Shown: positions 49,628 to 59,105, numbered from the stretch's first letter. The stretch is DNA of 64,000 nt from Nostoc sp. PCC 7524 (GCF_000316645.1 NC_019677.1:13479-77478), one strand, 5' to 3'. Notes: generated by a model not told the origin, from the letters alone. A program made the numbers and translations.

Positions 49628-49777
49628 ATGAACGAAGAACTGAGCGAATTAATTAACGCTGATTACCCACTATCTGATCCAAGTTGGGATTACTCACAGA
49701 TTTGGACTCACTCTCAGGAAGCAGCAGCGCAGTTGCAACAGCATACAGGCGATCGCACCTATAAAATTTTCCTCTAA
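49628..49777 (+). CDS. Small 49-residue protein upstream of the ERF gene
   Basis: MNEELSELINADYPLSDPSW onward, acidic. AGGACACTTTT precedes the ATG as a weak ribosome site. Its stop codon is supplied by the 12-mer TTCCTCTAAGAA (49769-49780), and the ERF gene starts 12 nt later, so coupling is likely. Confidence 0.5.
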   Translation: MNEELSELINADYPLSDPSWDYSQIWTHSQEAAAQLQQHTGDRTYKIFL

Positions 49778-49789
49778 GAATTTGCAACC

Positions 49790-50473
49790 ATGACACAAAC
49801 ACCACAACTGAATGCAGCCTTGGCCAAAGCTAAAGCACAAATACCAGCTATTTTGGCCAATCGTAATGTAAAAATCCCTACAAAGACAGGCAGAGAAATT
49901 AATTTTACATACGCTGAACTTGAAGAAATTCAGCCCAAGATTACACCTGTATTATCTGCCTGTGGCCTAGCGATCGCTCATCAGATGACCTTTGTAGAAA
50001 GTAGGTATTGCTTGGTTTCTACACTTCGCCATGAAAGCGGCGAACAGATAGATTCTGTATTTCCCCTCCCTGGCGACTTTAATGATGCAAAGGAATTGGG
50101 AATACAAATTAGTTACGGTAGAAGATATAACACTTTATGCCTTTTGGATATTACCGTAGTTGATAGCCAAAACTGGGAAGAGGTTAAACGTAAAATCGGT
50201 AAGGAAATCAGACAAGAGGCTGGACTTATTCAGAAACCTAAAGAGAAGGAAGGCTCAATTTTACATGACATGGCTGGCGTATCAGGTGTACAGACCATAT
50301 CTGAGGGACAGATTAAAAGACTGTGGGCGATCGCAAGGAATGAATTGCACCTATCAGAATCAGATGTGAGATCAGTGCTGGCAGGATTTCAACTTGAACG
50401 CACTGCTGATATACCTACAAACAAGTACGATGCTGTAATCGAATCCATGAAAAACTACGCTACAAAATTTTGA
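49790..50473 (+). CDS. ERF-family single-strand annealing protein
   Basis: 227 residues. The ERF core is at about 15-125: NFTYAELEEIQPKITPVLSA, ESRYCLVSTLRHESGEQIDS and KELGIQISYGRRYNTLCLLD. ERF proteins form rings and anneal complementary ssDNA in phage and plasmid recombination. The C-terminal 70 residues resemble the small helical domain seen after such cores. Followed by a strong terminator. Confidence 0.88.
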   Translation: MTQTPQLNAALAKAKAQIPAILANRNVKIPTKTGREINFTYAELEEIQPKITPVLSACGLAIAHQMTFVESRYCLVSTLRHESGEQIDSVFPLPGDFNDAKELGIQISYGRRYNTLCLLDITVVDSQNWEEVKRKIGKEIRQEAGLIQKPKEKEGSILHDMAGVSGVQTISEGQIKRLWAIARNELHLSESDVRSVLAGFQLERTADIPTNKYDAVIESMKNYATKF

Positions 50474-50498
50474 CAGTCAATTTGGGAGTATCGCAGTA

Positions 50499-50529
50499 AA
50501 CCCTGGTTAGTTATTAGCCAGGGTTTTTT
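50499..50529 (+). terminator. Terminator of the ERF gene
   Basis: AACCCTGG pairs with CCAGGGTT around an 11-nt loop and is followed by T-rich GGTTTTTTA. Confidence 0.85.
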
Positions 50530-50531
50530 AA

Positions 50532-50583
50532 GCGCGTTTTTGAGTGTGCTTGCAAGTATTTCGATGCTTACTCAAAAACGCGC
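50532..50583. repeat. Perfect 14-bp inverted repeat with 24-nt loop
   Basis: GCGCGTTTTTGAGT (50532-50545) and ACTCAAAAACGCGC (50570-50583) are exact inverse copies. A very G-rich tract (50586-50643) follows, then GGTGGT/ACCACC. It lies between convergent genes and could be a terminator for the SNase gene or a plasmid-specific site. Confidence 0.6.
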
Positions 50584-50694
50584 AATGGGGTGGATGGTGC
50601 AGGGATGGGTTGGGATGGCGTGAGTGAGGAGGGGGTGGTGAGGAGCTTCGACGAAACCACCGCCGACGAACGAGCAATTTTCCTCTTTTGAAAA

Positions 50695-51273
50695 TTACCT
50701 ATTGCGCTGCGCTCTGCGATAATCCCAAGGCTTTTGATAATTCCCTGCCCACACACCAAGCTTTTTAGATTTACCAATTTCTTCTGCTTTTTCTAAAGCT
50801 ATTTTATTGTGGCATTTCCCTACATATTGCTTATATAAATACGCATTGCCACTGCTAAGTTGCTCCTCATTCCAAAATTTTTCAATATTATCTTTATTTG
50901 GTGGGGAAGAAAATACTTCAGCTACTAATCGGCCATAGCGATCGCTCTCCACTGACACAATCGATACTTGCCCCCCTACTTCCTGCGATAATCTCTCTAA
51001 ATTTGCCTTTGATTCTTTACCTAAAGGCTGCTTACTTTCAGGTGCATCAATGCCGCACAGCCGAATTTTTTTCTCTTCTCCTGTACGGCGGACAACAATA
51101 CTATCTCCGTCAGATATCCTGACAACTTCCCATGATTCCGAAAACTGTCTGTTGGCGTTAGCAAGAGATTCGCCAATACTGCCAGACAGTATTTCACATC
51201 CTGAAATTCCAGTGGTTACACCTAGTAAAATTGCAATATAAATTTTTGTTTTGTAATGTAATACAACTTTCAT
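50695..51273 (-). CDS. Staphylococcal-nuclease-like thermonuclease lipoprotein
   Basis: 192 residues. A lipobox-like LLGVTTGISGC ends at Cys26. The SNase core follows: VVRISDGDSIVV, RLCGIDAPES with the catalytic Arg, and VESDRYGRLVAEVF with the second Arg. The enzyme cuts DNA and RNA with Ca. Second extracytoplasmic nuclease in the window besides NucA. Confidence 0.88.
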   Translation of the reverse strand: MKVVLHYKTKIYIAILLGVTTGISGCEILSGSIGESLANANRQFSESWEVVRISDGDSIVVRRTGEEKKIRLCGIDAPESKQPLGKESKANLERLSQEVGGQVSIVSVESDRYGRLVAEVFSSPPNKDNIEKFWNEEQLSSGNAYLYKQYVGKCHNKIALEKAEEIGKSKKLGVWAGNYQKPWDYRRAQRNR

Positions 51274-51364
51274 AAAAATTTCCTACTTAATTTCAACAAT
51301 TATCAAATCGATCAGGCTTTTTCTAAGATGTGTGCAGCGTAATCGATTGTCAATAAAGGCTTGT

Positions 51365-52015
51365 ATGAAAGTTAAGAAATTTCTCTCTTTGATTGGATTG
51401 GGCTTGATGAGTGTAGGAGCGATCGCAAGCTCTATTCTCCCAGCTAATGCGATTCCCTACAATGGCGAGAATGTATATAAGGTGACGGAGAACGGACAAA
51501 CCACCGTTTTTATTTCCGGTACTGCAAACGCAACAGCAACAGTTGCCCTCGGCTATGTTGACAGATTTAGCTCTCGTGTCGCAGGAACTTGCGGAGAAAT
51601 TAGATTAAGTGCCTCTAGTGTGGGCATGACCCCGACTATTGGAGTAGCTGGAAGTAATGTTACTCTTGCTTCTCTCCCCACTCAGCTTTTACCAAGTTGC
51701 ACCAACGGAACTTTCGCTGAAGCAAGAAGCGCAAACTTTAAAACACCCGCCGGCGATGTGGTAATCGTCGGGCAGACTCCAGGCTCGGCAGTATTGCTAA
51801 ATGTACCTAGAGATACAAATCGTAGTGTAAGAATTAACGCTTGCGGATTTGGCACTTTGAGAAACAGCACATCATTTAGTATTCCCGCCACCTTCTCAGT
51901 TAACGGCTCGTCAAAAACCTTATCTTCCTTACCTAGTGCGATGAATGCGCCTCGTTGCACTTCTGGCGTGGGTTACGTACCCGCAGCTTGGATGTCTTCC
52001 GGTAGTGGCAACTAA
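51365..52015 (+). CDS. Exported hypothetical protein with two similar halves
   Basis: 216 residues from ATG 51365 (MKVKKFLSLIGLGLMSVGAI), with a signal peptide ending near ANA. TLASLPTQLLPSCTNG and TLSSLPSAMNAPRCTSG mark two repeats of a Ser/Gly/Thr-rich beta domain, each with a Cys. Probably secreted or surface-bound. Family unknown. Confidence 0.7.
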   Translation: MKVKKFLSLIGLGLMSVGAIASSILPANAIPYNGENVYKVTENGQTTVFISGTANATATVALGYVDRFSSRVAGTCGEIRLSASSVGMTPTIGVAGSNVTLASLPTQLLPSCTNGTFAEARSANFKTPAGDVVIVGQTPGSAVLLNVPRDTNRSVRINACGFGTLRNSTSFSIPATFSVNGSSKTLSSLPSAMNAPRCTSGVGYVPAAWMSSGSGN

Positions 52016-52076
52016 TTTTATTTCTAAATTAATTAGCTATAAAAGATTGAGGCTCAAAGTGTAGCCTCATTTTTTT

Positions 52077-53384
52077 ATGAATATAATCACCATACTTTTC
52101 TGCTTTAGTATTATTCTGATAAATCCCTTGGGCATGAATAGAGGAGCAATATGGACTCAGCCCAAAATACTTGCTGTTGAGTTAATTACTATAATTAATC
52201 TATTTATAATTTCTCAAAGTTGGGAATTAATAAAATTATCTAAAGTGTGGAGAATAGCTGCTTTATTATGGAGTGCATTTCTACTTATTGGAATAATTAC
52301 TACAATTTACAGTCCTCTACCAGTGCGATCGCTCCTTGGTCATGTCACTATGAAAAGTGGGCTTTTATATTATGGATTAATCGCAGTTTTCACCATGAGT
52401 AATGCTCTGGTACTAAAGTTAAAGCCAGAGGTAGTAAAAGCGCAATTTCAAGGCTTATTAATTGGTGGCTTAATTCTTAGCCTGAGTATCTTTCCCCAGA
52501 CGCTCAATTGGCAGATAGATTACACTGCTACAACTGGTCAACTCATTAAAGAGAATATTTTAAAAAGCACCATTTTTCAAGGACACCAACCAATCGGGCT
52601 TTATTCCCATAGAGGCCATGCTGCGTTTACCTTAGCGGCGGTAAATGTAATGGCGTTAGTTGCATATCAAAAAAAATGGATTAATATTAAGCAACTAGCA
52701 TTGTACATAATTCCTGCTATGCCTGCTTTAATCTTCACCCAGACTAGAGCAGGTTTACTGGCTTTGATTATTGCTTTTGGATATCTACTAGGAAAGAAGC
52801 ATTATAAAGTGATTGCTGTGGGTGCGATCGCTACTATTCTGATAATCAGCATTATTTCCACAAATCGCCATATCAAAGATTTTCCTATTATCAATCAAAT
52901 TACTTCCAATAGAGTTGATTTTTGGAGCTTTTCAACTAGAAGAATTAAGCAGCGTCCTTTGTTTGGATGGGGGTTTGATGGCTTTGAAATTGCTTACCCT
53001 TTTCAACCAGATGGCAAAATTAAAACTACACAAGCCTTAACAAGTAAAGCTCACAATTTAATATTAGATACTGCTGTATCAGTGGGAATAATAGGTACAG
53101 TAGTTTATTTGATTTTAATAGGCTTTTGTTTGTATCTCGTATCTAAATCATCAATGGTGGGTATGGTAGGGGTTGCGATCGCATATCTCACCTATACCTT
53201 CACTTGGTACGAATGCGCTCAGTTTACCCATATCTTTTGGTGGTCACTAAGCTTTTTTGATTATGAGAAAGTTATTCGCAGTATTTCTATTAATAATCAG
53301 TCAGTCACCAGCTATAGCTCAATGGACACCAGAATTAGAAGCTGGATTTCAGCAGCGAAAGCGCGAATATTTAGAAAAGTTTGA
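52077..53384 (+). CDS. O-antigen ligase / polymerase-like membrane protein
   Basis: 435 residues with about ten membrane segments and a periplasmic loop (IGLYSHRGHAAFTLAAVN, then RRIKQRPLFGWGFDGFE), features of the Wzy/WaaL family that polymerise or ligate polysaccharides. The last 40 residues overlap the next gene and have no membrane character, so the frame may run on past its functional end. Confidence 0.75.
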   Translation: MNIITILFCFSIILINPLGMNRGAIWTQPKILAVELITIINLFIISQSWELIKLSKVWRIAALLWSAFLLIGIITTIYSPLPVRSLLGHVTMKSGLLYYGLIAVFTMSNALVLKLKPEVVKAQFQGLLIGGLILSLSIFPQTLNWQIDYTATTGQLIKENILKSTIFQGHQPIGLYSHRGHAAFTLAAVNVMALVAYQKKWINIKQLALYIIPAMPALIFTQTRAGLLALIIAFGYLLGKKHYKVIAVGAIATILIISIISTNRHIKDFPIINQITSNRVDFWSFSTRRIKQRPLFGWGFDGFEIAYPFQPDGKIKTTQALTSKAHNLILDTAVSVGIIGTVVYLILIGFCLYLVSKSSMVGMVGVAIAYLTYTFTWYECAQFTHIFWWSLSFFDYEKVIRSISINNQSVTSYSSMDTRIRSWISAAKARIFRKV

Positions 53385-55002
53385 ATCTGGTAAGTATGGA
53401 AGCACAGCCTATGAGTATGAGAAAAATTCGTACCCAAAGGCTATGATTGATTTTCTTAGAGGAAACAAGCGGGAGGCGATCGCATTCCTTCAAGCTGATG
53501 ATGCAGATTCCTCTAAGAATGGTCACATTTTAGGATTTGATTTTTACTCAGGGTTTACTCTAAAAGGTCAAGTTAGGAAATATTTTGGTTTTGGTGAATT
53601 TCTCAGCCCCAGCTACAAATCCCGAATGAGGGAAGGAATGAGACTTTTTACCAAAGTTGACCCACTAACTCAACACTTCTCACAGCCTAGAAAATTTTGG
53701 GAAAGGTCAACTGACAACTGTACAAGCTGGGTAGATTGTCGCAACACTGACAACCTCCGCGCTATGCGAGATAGCAGCGTTTATCTGATGGCTGAAGAAG
53801 CTGGAAACGAGCGTACACTGCAAATATATAAAGATAGGATACGTTTGAGAGTGCGATCGCTCTACATGATTGGTCAAGGTGAATGGGATAGTCCTATTTA
53901 TTTGGGTCACACAATCACCAGTTATGTAAACTTGTACGATTTTGCTAAGGATGAAGAGGTTAGAGCGATCGCAAAGTCAGCGTTAGATTGGTTTTTTGTC
54001 ACCGGAGCGTTGAAGTATTGGCGTGGTGGTTTTGGTGGGCCAAGTAAGCGAGATAATAGCGGCGGTAATTGTGCGTGGTGTTCTGGTGCATCTCGCGCAC
54101 TGGGCTTGTATTTTGGGGATTCACCAGTAAAGGATAATTCACAAGATACTGATTTAATTCATCTCATCACCAGCAGCTACAGGCCACCCGCCGCCGCAGT
54201 TGCCCTGGCGCAAAAACAATTCACCAAACCTCTAGAATTACTAAATTCCAAGCCACAGTATGAAAACTGGAAACCTGGAAAAAGCGATAAACCAGAGTTT
54301 CACGAGACTTTGTATTTTGGTCATACATTCCAGCTTGGTACTTTGGCACAGGGTAGCGGCGGTGATTGGAACGGATTTAAGCTGATGGCTTTTAATTCCC
54401 ACAGGGGGATTGATTATTTTATCCCTACATCCTCATCAGGTAACAATGCTGTGGGGCAGTATCAGAATTTGGCGATTTGGTTAAATGATGCAAATTCATC
54501 ATTCCAGTTTTTTTTACCTAAGTCTGCACACACAGAAATCAAGCGAGGAAAATTATTTATTAAATTGGAGAAAACTTGGCTAGCGATAACTCCGTTAAGC
54601 TCCGCTAACGCACCTATCAACCTACAATTTGGTGTAACTAAGGATGTAAAAAATTACCCAAATGACCATATTTTAACTGCCAGTGCGATAGGTGAAGGGA
54701 TTAGCGGCTTTGTGCTTGAAGTAGGAGAGGGTGAAAGTTGGGAACAGTTCAAGTATTCTGTGTTGGGTTCTCAATTAAAGATAGACAATCAAACGGCTGA
54801 ATACATTTCCTCTAAGAAAATTAGAGTGCAACACCAGGGGCGATCGCTTCCTAAAGTATGGAGAAATGGAAAGTTACATGATTGGGGCAATCATTTTGAT
54901 GTGTATCAAAGCGATAAGCCGTTAATTCATCAAGGCTGGAAATCTAAAAGCTTAAATCTCAGCATCCTTGATGGTCAGCACCAAAAGCTTGAGTTTAAAT
55001 AA
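53263..55002 (+). CDS. Exported protein, possible polysaccharide-processing enzyme
   Basis: 579 residues from ATG 53263 (MRKLFAVFLLIISQSPAIAQ), with a cleavable signal peptide. The middle (about 150-290) is helical, the C-terminal half beta-rich with GHTFQLGTLAQGSGGDWNGF, a layout reminiscent of alginate or heparin lyases (toroid plus beta sandwich). No catalytic residue can be named. Overlaps the O-antigen-ligase-like gene by 122 nt. Two 12-mer copies lie in its coding region (53453, 53508). Confidence 0.65.
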   Translation: MRKLFAVFLLIISQSPAIAQWTPELEAGFQQRKREYLEKFESGKYGSTAYEYEKNSYPKAMIDFLRGNKREAIAFLQADDADSSKNGHILGFDFYSGFTLKGQVRKYFGFGEFLSPSYKSRMREGMRLFTKVDPLTQHFSQPRKFWERSTDNCTSWVDCRNTDNLRAMRDSSVYLMAEEAGNERTLQIYKDRIRLRVRSLYMIGQGEWDSPIYLGHTITSYVNLYDFAKDEEVRAIAKSALDWFFVTGALKYWRGGFGGPSKRDNSGGNCAWCSGASRALGLYFGDSPVKDNSQDTDLIHLITSSYRPPAAAVALAQKQFTKPLELLNSKPQYENWKPGKSDKPEFHETLYFGHTFQLGTLAQGSGGDWNGFKLMAFNSHRGIDYFIPTSSSGNNAVGQYQNLAIWLNDANSSFQFFLPKSAHTEIKRGKLFIKLEKTWLAITPLSSANAPINLQFGVTKDVKNYPNDHILTASAIGEGISGFVLEVGEGESWEQFKYSVLGSQLKIDNQTAEYISSKKIRVQHQGRSLPKVWRNGKLHDWGNHFDVYQSDKPLIHQGWKSKSLNLSILDGQHQKLEFK

Positions 55003-55974
55003 TGACCGACGCATTTTAGCCCATGATCTATATGTTTGGGCTTTGGTATTGTCTAATGTATTTTGTCTAGTGAGATAAGTTTCTGTGTCGCTGTTACCTC
55101 TGCGATACCTAATTTCAAACACTTTAAACTGGTCAACTGCCCTGGTTGCCACTACCTGAGAGGTTTGGTAATCAGTTCTGGCTTCGTCAAATTCAACTAA
55201 TAACTCTGTAACTTTAGTGCGGATTGTATCAGCTAGTTGTGCGCGGTTGCGTTGCAGTTCGGCTACTTTTATCTGTAAATCACCAATTGCGATCGCATTC
55301 CTTTGAGCATCAGCATTCCCGCCCTGTGTGCCTTGAAATAGCGGTATTCCAATGATATTCAATAAGCCATTTATTATCCCCGTGTCACCCCTAAAGATGG
55401 AAGCGATATTATCAATTAATCCATTCCCCTTTTGTGGTTGACCTGATATGGGAGTTGGCCCCAATAAATATTGCAGTGCTGGGGTGAGGATAGATAATTG
55501 AATTGATTTTTTATTCCTAGCTTTAGCTTCATTGATGCGCTCGTTGGCCTCGTTAATTCGTGCATCGATTTCTTTGAGCAGTGGGGATTGGGCGATCGCT
55601 CTATCCTGTAATTGTTGTAAACACACCGCCGAAGTTTCTAGGCAAGGAAGCCCACCGCGCAGCAGCCGCCACATATCATCATTAAATTCTTTTTGGATGA
55701 TTGCATCTATGCTGGGCTTGTTAAATGGGTTTTGCTCAGGTTTAGGTAATTGTGAATCAGCATCCTGATCCGCTTGTGGCGCGTCTTCTGGGCTTACTTC
55801 CTCCTGTGGTTCTTTTTCCTCCGGCTGCTCATTTTCATCGCTTGGCGGGGTTTTGGTTGGTGGTGGTGCGGGTACTTTTATCGGTACTGGTGCTGGTGAC
55901 TGTGCTTGTACTTCCCCCATTCTTAGAGGAAATAGGAGTAGGACTAATAGTAACAACCGTTGTATATTTTCCAT
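54952..55974 (-). CDS. TolC-like outer-membrane efflux protein
   Basis: 340 residues from ATG 55974 (MENIQRLLLLVLLLFPLRMG), signal peptide, then a long Pro/Glu-rich linker (residues 30-85) and coiled-coil helices (DARINEANERINEAKARNKK, FEIRYRRGNSDTETYLTRQN) as in TolC-family exit channels. Shorter than classical TolC. Works with the HlyD-like protein encoded just upstream. Its 3' end overlaps the convergent gene by 51 nt. Confidence 0.75.
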   Translation of the reverse strand: MENIQRLLLLVLLLFPLRMGEVQAQSPAPVPIKVPAPPPTKTPPSDENEQPEEKEPQEEVSPEDAPQADQDADSQLPKPEQNPFNKPSIDAIIQKEFNDDMWRLLRGGLPCLETSAVCLQQLQDRAIAQSPLLKEIDARINEANERINEAKARNKKSIQLSILTPALQYLLGPTPISGQPQKGNGLIDNIASIFRGDTGIINGLLNIIGIPLFQGTQGGNADAQRNAIAIGDLQIKVAELQRNRAQLADTIRTKVTELLVEFDEARTDYQTSQVVATRAVDQFKVFEIRYRRGNSDTETYLTRQNTLDNTKAQTYRSWAKMRRSLFKLKLLVLTIKDAEI

Positions 55975-57067
55975 CCTTCCCAGTCCAAGGCTTAATTCGC
56001 CTAATATATCCATGCCTTGGGCTTCTCACAATCGGGATTTGTGCTAATTTATCCTCAATTGTGGTGAGTGAAATATTAAGTTGTGCTAACTGGTAATCCC
56101 TGTCTCTTATAGCCTGGGCGTACTGCTGCTGTTGCCGTGAGTATTCCTGTTGAGTTTGATTCTCTTGTTGTTGTCTTTTTGCTTCCTCAAGTCCGGCATC
56201 ATACTCAGTAAGCTGACGGCGATTTTGGGCAGCAATGAGGCGTGATTCTGCCACCTCTAAATCAGATTGTGCAAGTCTCACATTTATTTCTAATTGTTGC
56301 AATTCCTGTTGTTGGAGTATTGCAGAGGCGTTGAGTTTAGCCTTGGCTTGGTCGAGTGCAGAATTGGCCTGATCCATTTCAGAGCGCAACTGTTTAAGCT
56401 TGGCTTCCTCATGCTGCAAAACTGCATCTTCTAGCCTCATATCCCGCATAGCGAGTATTAATTGTTCCTGCTCCCGCACTTTCTCACTAGCGATTTGTAA
56501 TCCTGCCTCTGCCTTCTCTGCCTCTGCTCGTCGTTCTGGGTTGTCTGATTTCAATATAATTGTCCGCGCTTCCAATAGTGCGATCGCTTGATTTAACCGC
56601 AATCTAGCCTGAGCGATCGCTGCTTTTTCCTCTGAGAATATCGCCGGCGGTAGTGGCTTTAATCCTAGCGATTCCCTTGGTTTGAAGGGTTCAGGGATAT
56701 TTTTAGACTTGAGATTTTCAATTTGCAATGTGACGGATTGCTTTTGTTTGAGGAGGCGATCGCGCTCTGTGGAATTATCACTAATTACATCACCCTGCCT
56801 AATCTCCTGACCAACCCTCACCTTTAAGAATGCTGGATTATCCACAGAAATACTCATTCTTAGAGGTCGATTTTGTTGTAAAAGTGAGTTTGCAGAATCG
56901 TCAAATTCCTCTGAGTCATCATCAGGGGGATTTTTTGTATTATTAACTTCTTCACTTTTAGCAGCAATCACGGGCTGATTTTCTGGAGTGCTTCTTACTA
57001 AGAAAATCAATCCAATCAGCCCAATACATAAATAAATGTATAAATTATTGCTACTAAATTCTTTCAT
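55835..57067 (-). CDS. HlyD-like membrane-fusion (periplasmic adaptor) protein
   Basis: 410 residues from ATG 57067 (MKEFSSNNLYIYLCIGLIGL), one membrane segment near the N-terminus, a biotinyl-lipoyl-like element (FLKVRVGQEIRQGDVISD), a long coiled coil (about 100-345) and IVRSPRHGYIRRIKPW closing the lipoyl domain. Such adaptors join an inner-membrane pump to TolC. The 3' end overlaps the TolC-like gene by 140 nt. No ABC transporter gene lies nearby. Confidence 0.82.
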   Translation of the reverse strand: MKEFSSNNLYIYLCIGLIGLIFLVRSTPENQPVIAAKSEEVNNTKNPPDDDSEEFDDSANSLLQQNRPLRMSISVDNPAFLKVRVGQEIRQGDVISDNSTERDRLLKQKQSVTLQIENLKSKNIPEPFKPRESLGLKPLPPAIFSEEKAAIAQARLRLNQAIALLEARTIILKSDNPERRAEAEKAEAGLQIASEKVREQEQLILAMRDMRLEDAVLQHEEAKLKQLRSEMDQANSALDQAKAKLNASAILQQQELQQLEINVRLAQSDLEVAESRLIAAQNRRQLTEYDAGLEEAKRQQQENQTQQEYSRQQQQYAQAIRDRDYQLAQLNISLTTIEDKLAQIPIVRSPRHGYIRRIKPWTGKDGKYTTVVTISPTPISSKNGGSTSTVTSTSTDKSTRTTTNQNPAKR

Positions 57068-57129
57068 ACTTGGGTTGTAAGACTGGGGTTTAAGTAGTAT
57101 TCCCAGTCTTAACATTAGCTTTTACTCAT

Positions 57130-57899
57130 TTATAGCAGTGGAATTTGGTTATAGGTAGATTCTGTTTTACCGAGAATTTTCAGAATTTTTCTCCAACGCT
57201 TAACAGAGTAAAATGGCTGTTTTGCGTACCACTCTTTTGGATCAATATTATGCTTTGATGAATTGCAAGATAAACAAGCAGGAACTATATTCCCTAAGCA
57301 GTCAGATCCACCTTTTGATATGGGAATAAAATGGTCACGAAAAAGAACAGTTTTTTGCAACAGTAAGAACAACAGTTATCAAATTTTTCGTATTGATACT
57401 TGAGTTGTTCATCTGTATAGTTAACTAAGTGAACTGCCCGTTTTCTATCCTTTTTTATTCTATGTCCTCGTTTTATTGCTAATCTGCCTTGTTCTGTCTG
57501 GCGATAATTTTTTTGTCTTTCAGATATTTGTTCAAAGTTAGTAGCATGATAGTTCCTGTTATATTCTCTTAGCCTCTCTCTATTATCATTTCGATACTTT
57601 TGAGCATACTTCTTTATTTTGTCCTTATTAGCTTCTCTATAAGCTTTTTTTCTTTGTTTTATCTTCTCCGAGTGAATGATGTTATAGAGTTTAGCTGACT
57701 GCAATATTCTCTCTCTATTTTTCTGATAATTCTCTTTTATCTGCTCTGGTGTTTTGGCGTTTCGTCTACGAACGCAATCAACACAGTCTCTTCCTGCACA
57801 GTAACGTAGACTTTTACCAGTCTCATTCCAATTATGACCATGACGACAAAGCCTGCCCAGATAAAACTTATCTGGGTTAAATGTTATATCATTGTTCAT
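57130..57899 (-). pseudogene. HNH endonuclease gene split by a frameshift at an A6 run
   Basis: Frame 1 (57899 to 57294) gives the N-terminal Cys motif (CRHGHNW, CAGRDCVDC), a very basic helical middle and NCCSYCCKK. After AAAAAA near 57355-57360 the HNH half continues in the -1 frame: RDHFIPISKGGSDCLGNIVP, ACLSCNSSKHN, ending at 57130. One more A would join the halves as CCKKTVLFRDHF. Either a real frameshift mutation, slippage on the A-run, or a sequencing slip. Intact, it would be a homing-type HNH nuclease. Confidence 0.75.
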
Positions 57900-57905
57900 G
57901 TTGAC

Positions 57906-57989
57906 CTACTCAGACTAGGTTGACCACGTTTCGGGGTGTTACCAGCACCGCCGAAACTTATTATTGAAATTATACCTTAATCTGAGTAG
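57906..57989. repeat. Two-part stem-loop directly upstream of the HNH gene
   Basis: CTACTCAGA (57906-57914) pairs with TCTGAGTAG (57981-57989), 9 bp perfect; inside, GTTTCGG (57928-57934) pairs with CCGAAAC (57951-57957) and GGTG with CACC. It may be the edge of an element carrying the HNH gene or a leader structure. Confidence 0.5.
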
Positions 57990-58022
57990 AAAAACTTACA
58001 CAATTTCGGTAATTAATTAATA

Positions 58023-59105
58023 TTAAATGCGTTGATAAAAAGGCTTTATCTTAGTATGAAATCCATCGCTATCCATTCTGATTAAAGCCTCTAACGGTTG
58101 TAGATTAGCGATTAAGTTGACTGCAAATCTAAATCTACGTGCAACTTTAGTAACTTCTACTTGATCTACTCCGAGAACCATCTTAGTTGAGGAATTGGCG
58201 AGAACAGTATTAGAAATATCTGAATCCATCTGACTAGCAACGATTATTCCTAATCCAAATTTTCGCGCCTCACTGGTGATTTTCTCAAGAGTATGAGATG
58301 ATTTGATTTCTTTTACTTCATCTAGTAGAGCATAACAGCGTGGAACTCTACCATCAATTTCGCCCATCAACTTGTGACTGTCGAAAAGCTGTTTTAAGAG
58401 GGTTTCTGCTGCGATCGCACTCAACCCTGGTACTTTAGATAATGCAGACAAGTCAAATCTGACAACAGGGAAATTCATTGATGGTTGAGGTTTGCTGAAA
58501 ATTCCGTATTTGAAAGTAGCAGCCAGTTTTAACAATAACTTCTGTGAATCCTTACAACCATCTTCTACCCGACTTTGCAGTTCACTTTCTAAGTCAGCAA
58601 AGGTAGGAGGTTGATTAACCCAACTTGACTGCTTTTTCTGAAAAATACCTCTATTTTCGTAGCAACTTATAAAGGCATTTAAAATCAAACCCTCTTGATT
58701 ATCTCCCATCTTTAAAGACTTTCTTAGGATAGATGAGACAGCGATCGCTTGTAAATCCGGTCCACCACCTTTTGGATCTAAATCAAGAACTAATGGATTT
58801 AGCCCATGTGGTGATTCAGCATTAAGAGAGTAACAAACTTCTCCAGGTAATTCCAAATCTCCATGAAAATCGGAAATGACTATTTTGATATCAGGAAACA
58901 ATAACGGTAATTCGTGAGCAAGTGCTTTAAGTGTCTGAGTTTTACCACTTCCAGAAGTTCCGAGAATAACAACATGACCGTTGCGAAGCTTGGCAGGATT
59001 CCACCAGACTTTATCACCTAGTAGAATACCGTCTGTTGATGATTCTGTATTAACTTTTTTAGTCTGGTTAGGTTTGAGAGTTTGGGTTGGTAGTGGTTTA
59101 GGCAT
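58023..59105 (-). CDS. HerA/TraG-like ATPase
   Basis: 360 residues. Walker A LGTSGSGKTQTLKA at about 49-62, KIVISDFHGDLEL after it, Walker B CYALLDEVKEI and GLGIIVASQMDSD near the C-terminus follow the HerA/VirD4 superfamily of ring DNA pumps. With the AAA ATPase and membrane protein downstream on the same strand it may form a DNA-transfer or membrane-anchored complex. No relaxase was found. Confidence 0.75.
   Translation of the reverse strand: MPKPLPTQTLKPNQTKKVNTESSTDGILLGDKVWWNPAKLRNGHVVILGTSGSGKTQTLKALAHELPLLFPDIKIVISDFHGDLELPGEVCYSLNAESPHGLNPLVLDLDPKGGGPDLQAIAVSSILRKSLKMGDNQEGLILNAFISCYENRGIFQKKQSSWVNQPPTFADLESELQSRVEDGCKDSQKLLLKLAATFKYGIFSKPQPSMNFPVVRFDLSALSKVPGLSAIAAETLLKQLFDSHKLMGEIDGRVPRCYALLDEVKEIKSSHTLEKITSEARKFGLGIIVASQMDSDISNTVLANSSTKMVLGVDQVEVTKVARRFRFAVNLIANLQPLEALIRMDSDGFHTKIKPFYQRI

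Noticed and set aside
56840..56848. TTATCCACA, a perfect DnaA-box match
   Set aside because: A single 9-mer inside the HlyD-like coding sequence with no cluster; not enough for an origin.
57906..57989. HEARO RNA in front of the HNH gene
   Set aside because: The stem-loop is too simple, and the HNH protein lacks the RuvC and bridge-helix parts of IscB/IsrB.
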